Below, one piece after another: positions 19,201-27,555 of a stretch of DNA of 43,576 nt (the first letter of the stretch is position 1; each line of letters starts with the position of its first letter). This DNA is from Williamwhitmania taraxaci (lineage in GTDB: Bacteria > Bacteroidota > Bacteroidia > Bacteroidales > Williamwhitmaniaceae). Made by a program: the position numbers and the translations under genes. The stretch spans positions 1 through 43,576 of the forward strand of contig NZ_FMYP01000034.1 of NCBI RefSeq assembly GCF_900096565.1, given 5' to 3'. A model generated the notes under the pieces. It had not been told where the DNA came from. It ran no database searches and saw nothing but the letters and a program-made list of their open reading frames with translations.

Positions 19201-20818
19201 CTTTTTCGTAAAGTTTAAGCTTAAATAAGTCTACGCGAGCAAGAAACAGGGAGAAGTCGAAAACAGGTAGGGTTTGTGAGAAGTCTATTTTTCCTGCAAG
19301 AACAAATTTACAGTTTTGATCTTTGCTTTCGATGTTTCCATCGAAGGATTTCTCCGTTGCTTTGCCATTAAAGGTGATCTGATTGTATCTGTAGCCATGA
19401 AAGTCGATTCTTTCTACCTCGGCTAAAATATTTCCTTCAATATGGCCTTTCCGATCATAAGACCCATTTGCTTTTACTTTTGCTGATACTTTACCAAGCA
19501 GTGAGTCTGCTAAAAGTTTCGCTGCATCCAGATCTCTGAATTGAAAGCTACCATCAAAAACAGTTCGATTATTCTTGGGCTTCATATAAAGATCAGCGCT
19601 TACAACACCCGCCTGACTGGATAGGCTTCCAAAAGTTAGGAAATTTTCAAGATATCCGTTAAAGCTCCAGGCTATGTCTATGGGACTATCTTTTTGTAAT
19701 GTTTCTGCAAACTTAATGGATGTTCCAGGCATTAGATTGTTGAGTATCTGCTCCACTTCCAACGGAGTGGTTTTTAACGACTCTATCTTGCATAGGATAA
19801 GCGTACTATCAATGTCGGGCAGTCCTCTCATCATAAAGGAGGTTTCGAGTCGCGTATACTTCTCTGTTCCAACGTGAACCCTCTTGGCATTTAGGTTAGA
19901 CACTGGGCCCTCAGTCTCTATATCTACGAAAAATAGCCCCTTGATGGATAGGAAAGGGGGCACGAAATAACCAAGTGTTTTTATGTCTAAAACCGATTGC
20001 TTAATCTTGACCGACATATTGATGCTATCCACAAAACTGCTGAAGCAGGACATGCGTTCGTAGCTAAACTTTACCTGCGGTAGGTGAAGGGTTGTTCTTC
20101 CGGCAATTAGTTGTGATTCATTTAGTTCCATCGATTTTGCCGTTTTTATAAACTTGCCGCTGAGATCGTTTAACTGAAATCCTGATTTTTCGATGAAGTT
20201 TAAGCGGTCGATGTTGGCCGTTAGGCTGTCGTTTTCAATTTTGCAGTTGGATACTAACAGGTTTAAATTATCAACTCTCAAGTCGGAGTAGTTCACGCCT
20301 TTGGTTTGTATCTCGTTATTTTCTTGCTTGTATTGAAATGCTAGGTTATAAATGGTAAGGTTCTCAACCTTTATTTTCCAGTTTGTACTGTCCGGTGAAG
20401 TTGTTGTTGTATCGGTAGATGAAAATTTCTCTGTCAGAAAATCGAAATTTGCGTGGCCTAGCGAATCTGAATAAAGTTTTCCGGTGGTTTCCGAAAGGGA
20501 AAGATTACTTATCGTAAGCGTTTGTTTCCCAAAACTGAATCGGGAAATTTTTACTTCGAGTTCCTTTGTAAATAAAAGAGTATCGCCTGTCTGGTCTGCA
20601 ATAAATACATTTTTGAGGAGAATGCTATTGAACGGGCGAAATTGAACAGCACCAATAGTGATGGATGTGTGCAAGTTATCACTTAGTCGTGCGGCAATAG
20701 TTTGGGTCAGAAAAGTTTGAACACGAGCACTATTGAGTATAATAATACCAGCTCCTGCTAGCAGCAGGAATAGAGCGCCAATGGATAACCCTGTTATTTT
20801 AAGGAATTTTTTGATAAT
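16238..20818 (-). CDS. tamB: TamB-like giant envelope protein (DUF490/AsmA-like); start unresolved
   Basis: About 1,526 aa. The C-terminal ~450 residues have TamB/DUF490 character: repeated beta-strand blocks of the DFDIEYKITPKMSVKGF type and an IKAKGNGNLKMEINP-like segment. The long middle is a repetitive beta-helix as in AsmA-like lipid-bridge proteins. TamB proteins span the periplasm and help outer-membrane assembly or phospholipid transport. The open frame begins after a TGA at 20825-20827, and its first residues form a good membrane anchor (KITGLSIGALFLLLAGAG). No in-frame ATG, GTG or TTG exists before TTG 20674, which would cut the anchor off. An ATG at 20828 is out of frame by one base of an A6 tract (20807-20812). 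ATT at 20818 is used here only as a placeholder. tsaD is divergent, and exbB-exbD-tonB follow on the same strand. Confidence 0.85.
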   Translation of the reverse strand: MIKKFLKITGLSIGALFLLLAGAGIIILNSARVQTFLTQTIAARLSDNLHTSITIGAVQFRPFNSILLKNVFIADQTGDTLLFTKELEVKISRFSFGKQTLTISNLSLSETTGKLYSDSLGHANFDFLTEKFSSTDTTTTSPDSTNWKIKVENLTIYNLAFQYKQENNEIQTKGVNYSDLRVDNLNLLVSNCKIENDSLTANIDRLNFIEKSGFQLNDLSGKFIKTAKSMELNESQLIAGRTTLHLPQVKFSYERMSCFSSFVDSINMSVKIKQSVLDIKTLGYFVPPFLSIKGLFFVDIETEGPVSNLNAKRVHVGTEKYTRLETSFMMRGLPDIDSTLILCKIESLKTTPLEVEQILNNLMPGTSIKFAETLQKDSPIDIAWSFNGYLENFLTFGSLSSQAGVVSADLYMKPKNNRTVFDGSFQFRDLDAAKLLADSLLGKVSAKVKANGSYDRKGHIEGNILAEVERIDFHGYRYNQITFNGKATEKSFDGNIESKDQNCKFVLAGKIDFSQTLPVFDFSLFLARVDLFKLKLYEKDSIALLSLSLKSKITGNNLDNLNGELSILNPIYRSSTAIHKLGNININAVSSKYSRSLFIKSDMADAELRGKYSYQNITISLTKLLEKYIPAIKDEGLATASTFEETDTDSDATNQSYILKVKVKKAGSDFLADIIPTLLVGNNSTIFSIYNPVLQTVNIRARFPEIGYGENKMKELSIIAQTSDSLLEIGLTANQFNAGGLEMDQLTFSAITGNNLTKFDFSWNNQSERKNLGQIAGIATIFPHSDSTLISAQIKFTPTTFAINDTLWSIGSSNIMVSKNKIVINNFNLFNKNQSVNISGKSSGSKSDSIRVSLNNIDISNINFITQPNGYKLNGLISGMAQISNMVENPIFISDIFLKDLTINDRLVGTTQVNSTWNNQSEQFDVGINTQRNDTSIFKMEGYYKPKEDYLKLKVDLNSLMFERFSPFLEGVLSKAEGYLTGNIDITGKLKKPHINGKLHANNVGFTVDFLNTHFLLNSQIDIKEGQATIRNGELSDLKGGTATLDASFNHNQFKDIKYKINVYPDNLLCLKTTQKENELFYGTAYVTGSATIAGSGDALSIDVNAVTEKNTNMMIPLNTANEVSSSDFLIIKKPKTDEIIIEEKKQEEIDKQMQLDINIQLKINTNAEAQIIIDPKVGDIIKAKGNGNLKMEINPNQNIFKIFGDYTISEGDYLFTLQNIINKHFKIDNGSTLRWNGDAANANIDIKAVYKLKAALSELLNDTSAQYKRRIPVECQILMTEKLLQPTIKFNIEIPNLDAETNGKVRNALNTEEKISKQFLSLLVINNFFPDLAFAEMSSQNGQSSQSFGSASVSVTASEFLSNQLSNWLSQLSKTFDIGFKYRPGDQVTNNEVEVAISTQLFNDRVTVNGNVDMGGNKRTASNAIAGDFDIEYKITPKMSVKGFTRANDNLIYERSPYTQGVGISYREEFDNFKELYRKLIGAWTSKKEKKTIPLNDTTNREGYLPLEIIPTKIKNTDTTNVHVK

Positions 20819-20869
20819 TTCGCCTCATTAATCTGTTACAAAATAAGCACAAAAATACTAATCCGAGCT

Positions 20870-21904
20870 ATGAGCAGTGCCGAAAAGAGTTTAGTAATAC
20901 TAGGTATCGAGAGTTCGTGCGACGACACCTCGGCTTCGGTGATCCGGAATGAGTATATACTTTCAAATATTATTGCAAATCAGGATGTGCATAAGTTATA
21001 TGGTGGCGTAATTCCTGAGTTGGCCTCTCGTGCTCACCAGCAGAGTATTATTCCTGTGGTGGATAGGGCGTTGTCTGTTGCTGGGGTAACCCGTAAGGAG
21101 ATTGATGTTGTGGCTTTCACGCGTGGTCCTGGGCTGCTGGGCTCTTTGCTTGTTGGTACTTCTTTTGCAAAGGGCTTTTCATTAGGATTGAATATTCCCA
21201 TGGTGGAGGTGAACCATTTGCAAGGACATGTTTTGGCTCATTTCCTTCGTGAGGAGGGTAAGCCGATGCGTTATCCCGCTTTTCCTTTCCTTTGCTTGCT
21301 TGTATCGGGTGGAAATAGCCAGCTTGTTTTGGTGAAAGATTATCTCGAAATGACGGTTGTTGGTCAAACCCTCGATGATGCCGCCGGCGAAGCATTCGAT
21401 AAGTGTGCCAAGGTTATGGGTCTGCCCTATCCCGGTGGGCCCCTCATTGATAAGTTGGCCAAAGAGGGAAATCCAAAGGCGTTTAAATTCAATAAGCCTG
21501 TAATTCAAGGGTATAATTATAGTTTTAGTGGACTAAAGACATCGTTTCTCTACTTTTTACGCGATGCATTAGTGCTGAACCCAAACTTTATTGAGGAAAA
21601 TCAGGCAGATCTTTGCGCCTCCCTGCAAGCAACCATTATTGATATCTTAATGGATAAACTTATTAAACTTGCTAAGGAATATGGCGTTACTGAGATTGCG
21701 GTGGCTGGCGGTGTGTCCGCTAATTCAGGCTTGCGGCAACGAATGATTGACGAAGGTGCGAAGCGCGGCTGGAATGTGTATATACCTGATTTTAGATATA
21801 CAACAGATAATGCTGCCATGATTGCCATCGCTGGATACTATAGTTATCTTAAAGGTAATAGGGCGAGCCTTGATATCGCCCCACTGGCTCGCATGGTTTT
21901 TTAG
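20870..21904 (+). CDS. tsaD: tRNA N6-adenosine threonylcarbamoyltransferase
   Basis: Transfers the threonylcarbamoyl group to A37 of tRNAs that read ANN codons (t6A), with TsaB and TsaE. The 344-aa protein starts with LGIESSCDDTS and has the metal-binding HLQGH motif (H116, H120). It has LVSGGNSQLV, LDDAAGEAFDK and the C-terminal TDNAAMIA block with the last metal ligand. It is divergent from the TamB-like gene, with only about 40 bp between them, so both promoters must overlap the tamB leader. The ATG at 20870 fits the family N-terminus. Confidence 0.96.
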   Translation: MSSAEKSLVILGIESSCDDTSASVIRNEYILSNIIANQDVHKLYGGVIPELASRAHQQSIIPVVDRALSVAGVTRKEIDVVAFTRGPGLLGSLLVGTSFAKGFSLGLNIPMVEVNHLQGHVLAHFLREEGKPMRYPAFPFLCLLVSGGNSQLVLVKDYLEMTVVGQTLDDAAGEAFDKCAKVMGLPYPGGPLIDKLAKEGNPKAFKFNKPVIQGYNYSFSGLKTSFLYFLRDALVLNPNFIEENQADLCASLQATIIDILMDKLIKLAKEYGVTEIAVAGGVSANSGLRQRMIDEGAKRGWNVYIPDFRYTTDNAAMIAIAGYYSYLKGNRASLDIAPLARMVF

Positions 21905-21908
21905 TGTG

Positions 21909-24254
21909 TTAAATCTTTTTTGAGAACTCTTGAAGTTTTTGGAATAACTCTTCTTGGATAATCGGCTTTACAATGTAATCGTCGCAGCCAGCTTCTAGGC
22001 ATCGGTAGCGATCTTCCTCCATGGCATATGCAGTTTGCGCAATAATTGGAAGGTTCGGCTTCTCCTTTTTTATGGCTTTTGTCGCCTCCAGACCGTTCAC
22101 CTCTGGCAACTTGATGTCCATTAGCACAAGCTGAATTTGTGAGTTGTTTAATGCCAAATTAATGGCCTCGCGACCATTTCGGGCAATAATAACAGTGGCA
22201 CCTCTCTTCTCCAGTATGGCTTTTAGTAGTAAACTATTACTGGGGTCGTCTTCAACTACAAGAACGACTAACTTTTCAAGCATCTTATATGTTTGAATGG
22301 TTTCGCTGTTGTTCGTTCGTATTGGTGCAACTGCAATAAATGGAATGGAAATGTAAATTGAGGTGCCATCGTCTCTACTCACCTCAAACCAAAGGTTACC
22401 ATTTAGCAGTTTGATAATCTCTCGCGAAAGGGAGATGTTGAGGCTAATTCCCTCCGATAGTGGCTGAAAAGAGTCGGTATAAACGTCTTGATCTTCAATT
22501 AACTGTCTCATTTCGTTTTCCGAGATCTCCTTATTTTCCTCTCGGAGTACAAAAAGTAGGGTTCCGCCTTCTTCTTTTACAAAAATGGTGATCTCTCCCT
22601 CCTCGAGTATGCGTGAAAATGAACCCGCTAAGCCGCAAATTGCTTGTTTTAGTTTTTTCTCATCGGTTCTAATAAAGATGGAAGTGGACGGCATTTCCAC
22701 TTTGAACCGTATTTTTTCTCGCAGATTGGGCAGTATTTCCCCTTGCAAGGTTTCAATACTCTCCTGCAATAACTTAGCAATATTTACTCGGGTCGATGCA
22801 ATTTTTAAACTTCCAGTTTGTATTTTAGAGAGATCAACGAGATTGTCAATAACCTTTAGCAGGTTTAGACTATTTTTTTGAATGATTTCGAAAACTTCGT
22901 TGTATTTTTCTTCTTCAATCTGCCCCTTTTGAACTAGGTTTGAAAAACCAACAATTGCATTCATCGGGGTTCGGATTTCATGCGATAAGTTGGCCAAAAA
23001 AACGTCTCGTTGTTCGGCGAATTTTTTCCCCTCATGCAGATGGAGGCTAAGTTGAGTTCTTGTTTCCAATAGTTCTGCCGACGATTTCTCTCGGTCTTTC
23101 CGCTCAACCTTAAACAGTGCGATGGCGTGCCTAAGGTCTTTTTTTGCCTTTTGAAGGAAGTATAGAAAGTAACCCGATGTTACAGCGGCTGCTAGGAACA
23201 GAATGCCAAGTATGATGAGAAATATTGGATTCGTGCTTTTTTCGCTTATTTGTGGCGTGTATATGAAATTTTCTAAGGGTTTTATTTGCTTGGATAAACC
23301 TAGCTTTACATAACTTTCCGCGATGCTCCGCCAACGCTCTCCATCCATATGCCCAATCTTTATCAAGTCCGGCATAATCATCGTGTTTAGGATTTGGGCC
23401 TCGAAGAGTAGATGCTCCTTTATTTTGGTTGGGTTATATTTTTCGAGAATGAGGTTTGCCGTTTCATCCTTATGTTTTAGTGCATACTTCCAGCCCTTTA
23501 AGCTGGCTTCGAGGAATTTATCTGTTGTGGCTTTATTATTTGTTATATAGGATTCTGATGAAAAGAGACAGTCGGCGTAAAAGTTAATGCCATTATCTTC
23601 TGGTGAAATAACCGTATAATCGATGTCGAATTTTTGTAGGAAATATGGTTCGTTGGAAAGGTATGCGTTTAGCGCATCTATTTTTCCAGATAGTAGTTCG
23701 TTGAGGCTGAAGGATGGAGCAGAAATGTTGTAATCTTTCATCGTCAATCCGGACGATTTAAGCATAGCGTAAATCTCTCCAGCATAGGCCGTTTCGCCTA
23801 GCATTATGTTTTTGTTCTTAAGATCCTTTGCTGTAGTGATTCCCGATGATTTCTTTACAATAAGGACCGACGGTGAGCGTTGACAGATGGCACAAAGAAC
23901 GACTACTGGCTCTCCATTGAGGTAGTGAACAACGATACCCGAATTGGAAATCCCAAAATCATAATCGCCCTTAAGCACTTTCTCAATAGTATAGGCTTCT
24001 GATTCTGCCTCTTTGATCTCAACATCTAAACCAGCCTCCTGATAATAGCCCTTTTCTTTTGCCATGTAGTAGCCGGCAAATTGAAATTGGTGCTTCCATT
24101 TTAAAAGTAATTTCACCTTCTCTTCTGCTTGGGTTGATGAAAAACTCAGAAGTAAGACAATAATCAGCAAAATGGAAGGTTGGCACTTTTGAAAGAGATA
24201 AGTTTTCAATTGTTTGGTTTTCGTTAACTTTCGGAATGGAAATTGGTTTACCAT
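21909..24254 (-). CDS. NMT1/THI5-like binding domain fused to a hybrid histidine kinase with degenerate ATPase domain
   Basis: A 781-aa membrane sensor. After a signal/anchor segment (about 27-43), residues 46-330 form an NMT1/THI5-like periplasmic binding domain (KWKHQFQFAGYYMAKEKG). A membrane helix lies at about 343-367, then a coiled coil. HisKA has the acceptor histidine in FLANLSHEIRTPMN (H425). The HATPase_c region is recognisable but has lost its nucleotide-binding residues: the N-box Asn is Ser (S545), G1 reads REENKEI, and G2 reads GISLNIS. The C-terminal receiver is intact, with EDD and the acceptor Asp in LVLMDIKLPE (D713) and a late Lys (VKP). A start at 24329 would overlap yaaA; ATG 24254 avoids this and gives a shorter N-terminus. 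It may depend on another kinase. The ligand is unknown; the family binds small metabolites such as thiamine-pyrimidine precursors. Confidence 0.88.
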   Translation of the reverse strand: MVNQFPFRKLTKTKQLKTYLFQKCQPSILLIIVLLLSFSSTQAEEKVKLLLKWKHQFQFAGYYMAKEKGYYQEAGLDVEIKEAESEAYTIEKVLKGDYDFGISNSGIVVHYLNGEPVVVLCAICQRSPSVLIVKKSSGITTAKDLKNKNIMLGETAYAGEIYAMLKSSGLTMKDYNISAPSFSLNELLSGKIDALNAYLSNEPYFLQKFDIDYTVISPEDNGINFYADCLFSSESYITNNKATTDKFLEASLKGWKYALKHKDETANLILEKYNPTKIKEHLLFEAQILNTMIMPDLIKIGHMDGERWRSIAESYVKLGLSKQIKPLENFIYTPQISEKSTNPIFLIILGILFLAAAVTSGYFLYFLQKAKKDLRHAIALFKVERKDREKSSAELLETRTQLSLHLHEGKKFAEQRDVFLANLSHEIRTPMNAIVGFSNLVQKGQIEEEKYNEVFEIIQKNSLNLLKVIDNLVDLSKIQTGSLKIASTRVNIAKLLQESIETLQGEILPNLREKIRFKVEMPSTSIFIRTDEKKLKQAICGLAGSFSRILEEGEITIFVKEEGGTLLFVLREENKEISENEMRQLIEDQDVYTDSFQPLSEGISLNISLSREIIKLLNGNLWFEVSRDDGTSIYISIPFIAVAPIRTNNSETIQTYKMLEKLVVLVVEDDPSNSLLLKAILEKRGATVIIARNGREAINLALNNSQIQLVLMDIKLPEVNGLEATKAIKKEKPNLPIIAQTAYAMEEDRYRCLEAGCDDYIVKPIIQEELFQKLQEFSKKI

Positions 24255-24304
24255 GATGAAAGTAGTTCCTGTTAAATTTATGATGCAAAATAGTGAAAAA
24301 AGCA

Positions 24305-25069
24305 ATGTTAATACTGTTATCGCCTGCAAAAACTTTAAAATTTACACCGATAGATTTTAAAATTGTTTGGGGATTGCCTGTTTTCTTAGATCAATCTAAG
24401 GTTATTGTTGACCGAATGAAGGAACTCAGTCTCGAAGAAATTAGTCATTTAATGGCTATCAGTCCTGCATTGGCTCAACTTAATTACGAACGATTTCATC
24501 AGTGGACGTTGCCGATTACTGAGGCAAATGCAACGCCTGCACTATGGACCTTTATGGGCGATGTTTACAAGGGTTTGGATGCCGCTTCTTTCTCGAAAGA
24601 TGAAGCGCTTTTTGCTCAGTCATCGGTTAGGATACTTTCTGGTTTGTATGGCGTTTTGCGCCCATTCGATCTGATGCAAGCCTACCGGTTGGAGATGGGC
24701 TCTAAATTAAAGGTTGGTGAGGGCCATAACCTATACCGGTATTGGGACAAGCAAATTGCCTCATATCTGTTGTCCGAACTAAATGGGCGACCGTCGAACG
24801 TGATTGTTAATCTTGCTTCTCAGGAGTATTTTAAGGCTGTGGAATCTATTTCGGAGCTGGTGAGGGTCATTACGCCATCTTTTTATGAAACATCTTCAGG
24901 GAAGGCCAAGATGGTGGCTATTCATGCTAAGCGAGCACGTGGCCTCATGACCCGATTTGTTATAGAGGAAAGGATTACCAATCCTGACCACCTGAAGGCG
25001 TTTACCTCTGAGGGTTATCTTTTTAGTGAGCCTTTGTCAAAAGGAGACCAATGGGCATTTGTTCGATAA
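24305..25069 (+). CDS. yaaA: YaaA-family peroxide stress protein
   Basis: A 254-aa member of the YaaA/DUF328 family, which in E. coli limits intracellular iron and protects DNA during peroxide stress. The family N-terminus MLILLSPAKTL is exact from the ATG at 24305; an upstream GTG at 24293 would add four residues. Other matches include the LSGLYGVLRPFDLMQAYRLEMG block and VNLASQEYFKAV, both typical of the family. It is divergent from the hybrid kinase gene, with 50 bp between the chosen starts, and it is followed by a shared terminator. Confidence 0.93.
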   Translation: MLILLSPAKTLKFTPIDFKIVWGLPVFLDQSKVIVDRMKELSLEEISHLMAISPALAQLNYERFHQWTLPITEANATPALWTFMGDVYKGLDAASFSKDEALFAQSSVRILSGLYGVLRPFDLMQAYRLEMGSKLKVGEGHNLYRYWDKQIASYLLSELNGRPSNVIVNLASQEYFKAVESISELVRVITPSFYETSSGKAKMVAIHAKRARGLMTRFVIEERITNPDHLKAFTSEGYLFSEPLSKGDQWAFVR

Positions 25070-25077
25070 AAAGAAAC

Positions 25078-25105
25078 GGGGTAGCGCATGCTACCCCATT
25101 TATAT
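25078..25105. terminator. Shared terminator between yaaA and rlmI
   Basis: A perfect 8-bp stem (GGGGTAGC / GCTACCCC) with a GCAT loop is followed by ATTTATATAT on the plus strand and preceded by an A-rich run, so it can serve both convergent genes. Confidence 0.75.
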
Positions 25106-25124
25106 ATTTCATCACAACTTCTTA

Positions 25125-26306
25125 CTACTCTACATATACTACCAGCCCTTTGAGGTATTCTCCTTCGGGGTGGTAAATATTTATTGGGTGATCGCCCGGC
25201 TGTGACAGCTGGTGGAGAATCCTAACTTTCCTACCGGCAATGGCCGCTGCTGTAAAAATGGTATTGCGGAATTGCTCTTTAGTCACAACCTGTGAGCAGC
25301 TGAAAGTGAAAAGTATGCTGCGCGGTTCGATTTTTAAAAAAGCGATAGTGTTCAGACGCTTATAGCCTTGTAATGCGTTTCCAAGAACCTTGTTGTGCTT
25401 TGCAAACGCCGGCGGGTCGAGTATCATTAGGTTGTATTTCTCCTCATCCTTACGGAAGTAGTTGAATACATCCTCGGCAAATGCTTGATGGCGGTTGTCC
25501 TGGCCAAAGTTCTTCTCCATATTGGCATTGGTGAATTCGATAGCCCTTTTCGAACTATCCACACTGTGCACTAAATTGGCACCACCCCGCATGGCGTAAA
25601 CGGAAAATGCTCCAGAATAGCAGAACATGTTAAGCACATTCCTTCCCTTGCTGTATTTTTCAAGGAGCATTCGGTTCTCGCGTTGGTCAATAAAGAACCC
25701 TGTCTTTTGACCCTCGGCCCAATCGATGCTGAACTGAAGATCGTTTTCGGTAGCCCACGTTGAGAGGGATTCTCCCACAAGGTAACCATCTACCGCATTC
25801 AACCCTGCGTTGTATGGAACGGTAGTTGAACTCTTATCGTAAATAGCCGTAATTTTAGCATCGGGAATAGCCAATATTGCCTCTGCTATGGACATTCGAT
25901 TTAGGTACATTCCTACGGTATGGGCTTGCATTACCGCTGTGGTGTCGTAGATATCGACGATAAGGCCAGGTAGCCCATCGCCTTCACCATGAATTAAACG
26001 ATACGAATTTGTATGAGCGTTGCCTGCCAATCCCAACGATTTTCGAACTAGGAAGGCCTCGTTAATTCTTATGTTCCAGTATTCTGGGGTGTATTTCTCT
26101 GGCTCGAAGCAAAGCATTCTCACCGTAATCGAACCAATTTGGTAGTGGCCTGAGCCAATAAGTGTGCCTTCGGCCGAGATCACTTCCACCACATCTCCTT
26201 CGGCGGGGCTTCCCTCCATGCGGGCAATGGCACCAGAAAACACCCAAGGGTGGAATCTAAGTAGTGATTGGTCTTTGCCTTTTTTAAGTATTATTCTTGA
26301 TCCCAT
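25125..26306 (-). CDS. rlmI: RlmI-like class I SAM methyltransferase (23S rRNA m5C)
   Basis: A 393-aa protein with an N-terminal PUA domain (1-~75), an EEHEE-like insertion and a C-terminal Rossmann methyltransferase. Motif I is NMFCYSGAFSVYA (about 226-238), motif IV is LDPPAFAK (296-303), and the candidate catalytic cysteine is C337 in FTFSCSQ. The KTGFFIDQREN block is diagnostic for the RlmI family, which methylates C1962 of 23S rRNA. It is the last gene of the recQ operon and overlaps the exonuclease stop by 16 bp. Substrate assignment follows the family and is not shown here. Confidence 0.88.
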   Translation of the reverse strand: MGSRIILKKGKDQSLLRFHPWVFSGAIARMEGSPAEGDVVEVISAEGTLIGSGHYQIGSITVRMLCFEPEKYTPEYWNIRINEAFLVRKSLGLAGNAHTNSYRLIHGEGDGLPGLIVDIYDTTAVMQAHTVGMYLNRMSIAEAILAIPDAKITAIYDKSSTTVPYNAGLNAVDGYLVGESLSTWATENDLQFSIDWAEGQKTGFFIDQRENRMLLEKYSKGRNVLNMFCYSGAFSVYAMRGGANLVHSVDSSKRAIEFTNANMEKNFGQDNRHQAFAEDVFNYFRKDEEKYNLMILDPPAFAKHNKVLGNALQGYKRLNTIAFLKIEPRSILFTFSCSQVVTKEQFRNTIFTAAAIAGRKVRILHQLSQPGDHPINIYHPEGEYLKGLVVYVE

Positions 26307-26896
26307 TGCGCTTTTTCTATTGGTTTGAGATGATTTAGCTTGTTAAATATTTGAAGGCATACGTATGCGTCCGTTGCGGCATATCGTTGCTGCGCTTCAG
26401 TAAGAATGGGGTTTTCCCAATTTGAGAGTTGTTGTGACTTGGAAACTTTTATGCCCAACACAATGGCAGAGAGTTTTTTAAGACTCTTGTCTTCAATTCC
26501 ATACTTCACTACAAAGTTCTGCAATTCAACGAATCCGGATGCATTGAATTCCGATAATTTTCGGAGATACCGAATGTCGTCTGTGATTCCAACGCCAATT
26601 TTCAAGGGGATTGCTCTCGATAGCACTTGTTTTAATGATATGGGTAGCCCCGTTGATCCCAAGCGAAATAGGAATGCTTCGTTGGCGGTCGAGATTTGCA
26701 GTAATGCTACCTTATTGCTGCTCCCTTTGCGGAACGACGGTCTCGTTTCTGTGTCGAATCCTAGCACTTTTTGGGCAAGGAGGAACTGGGCAACTTGTTC
26801 TGCTTGTTCTGGGGTGTTGATGGTTACAATCTTCCCTTCAAAATGAAAGCCAGGTAGGCGTTCAATGTCCTCTTTACTAATACTTTGTTTAAACAT
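26291..26896 (-). CDS. DEDDy 3'-5' exonuclease domain protein (RNase D-like)
   Basis: A 201-aa single-domain exonuclease of the RNase D/WRN-exo type. The acidic residues are visible: D and E in VLGFDTETRPSF, D in GVGITDDIRYL, and the Y-x3-D of RYAATDAYVC, which makes it DEDDy. There is no HRDC or helicase domain, so it is shorter than RNase D. It overlaps the gene before it by 8 bp and the gene after it by 16 bp, which implies translational coupling. With recQ upstream, it resembles a WRN-like helicase/exonuclease pair split over two proteins; this last point is inference. Confidence 0.88.
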   Translation of the reverse strand: MFKQSISKEDIERLPGFHFEGKIVTINTPEQAEQVAQFLLAQKVLGFDTETRPSFRKGSSNKVALLQISTANEAFLFRLGSTGLPISLKQVLSRAIPLKIGVGITDDIRYLRKLSEFNASGFVELQNFVVKYGIEDKSLKKLSAIVLGIKVSKSQQLSNWENPILTEAQQRYAATDAYVCLQIFNKLNHLKPIEKAQWDQE

Positions 26897-27521
26897 CCTT
26901 TTCGTCCAGTGACTTCCTAAATTCTTCTTGCCGTTTTGTTATGATCCAGTCTTTCGTATTCAGTTCGGAATTTTCGTCCTCATCGGCATTGTCTAACCCT
27001 TCTGGCAATGCGAGGAGTCGGTGAATGGCGGTGAGTGTTGATAATACTTTTAGTCCCCAGTATTGGTCGAAGTTTTGTTTTACCTCATATAGGGCATCGT
27101 TCATTATCTCGGCTGCCCCTACTTGAAACAGCAGGCTATAGTCCTTAGTATCTTGGTATATATCGGCGAGGTTTTCCGAAATGCTGGCAGTGCGCATTTC
27201 ATCCGTTTGTCCCTCCTCGGCTACTGTCTCTGGATATGCGTCGTGCCTTCCAATAATGGATTGAAGTCGATCCCTTACTGCATTCCAATCCTCCTCAGTG
27301 ACAAACTTCTCATTACCATCGTCAAATAGGAGTTGTGTGTTGGGCAAAAGTGTTGCCTTCATGTAAAGAAAAGGCAATACTTTCTGCAGGGTGCTAAGCA
27401 GCGGCTGAACTTCGGTGGAGGACGGAGCCTCTAAAAATTTACACACCTCGTTTGCCACGGTAGTGAATTCCAGAACGGGTTTGGAATAAACAACCTGTCC
27501 TGCATCCTCTAATTCTGTCAT
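26889..27521 (-). CDS. DUF5063-like protein of unknown function
   Basis: A 210-aa acidic, mostly helical protein that I take to be DUF5063. Evidence is the alternation of long helices (EFTTVANEVCKFLE, VLPFLYMKATLLP), the conserved EDWNAVRDRLQSIIGRHDAY segment, and the MNDALYEVKQNFDQYWGLKVL block. No signal peptide, membrane segment or catalytic motif is visible. It lies 34 bp after recQ and overlaps the exonuclease gene by 8 bp. Its fixed position between a helicase and an exonuclease suggests a role in nucleic acid repair or turnover, but this is by association only. Confidence 0.75.
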   Translation of the reverse strand: MTELEDAGQVVYSKPVLEFTTVANEVCKFLEAPSSTEVQPLLSTLQKVLPFLYMKATLLPNTQLLFDDGNEKFVTEEDWNAVRDRLQSIIGRHDAYPETVAEEGQTDEMRTASISENLADIYQDTKDYSLLFQVGAAEIMNDALYEVKQNFDQYWGLKVLSTLTAIHRLLALPEGLDNADEDENSELNTKDWIITKRQEEFRKSLDEKDV

Positions 27522-27555
27522 AGATTAATCGGTTTTATCGCTGCAAAGATATAAA

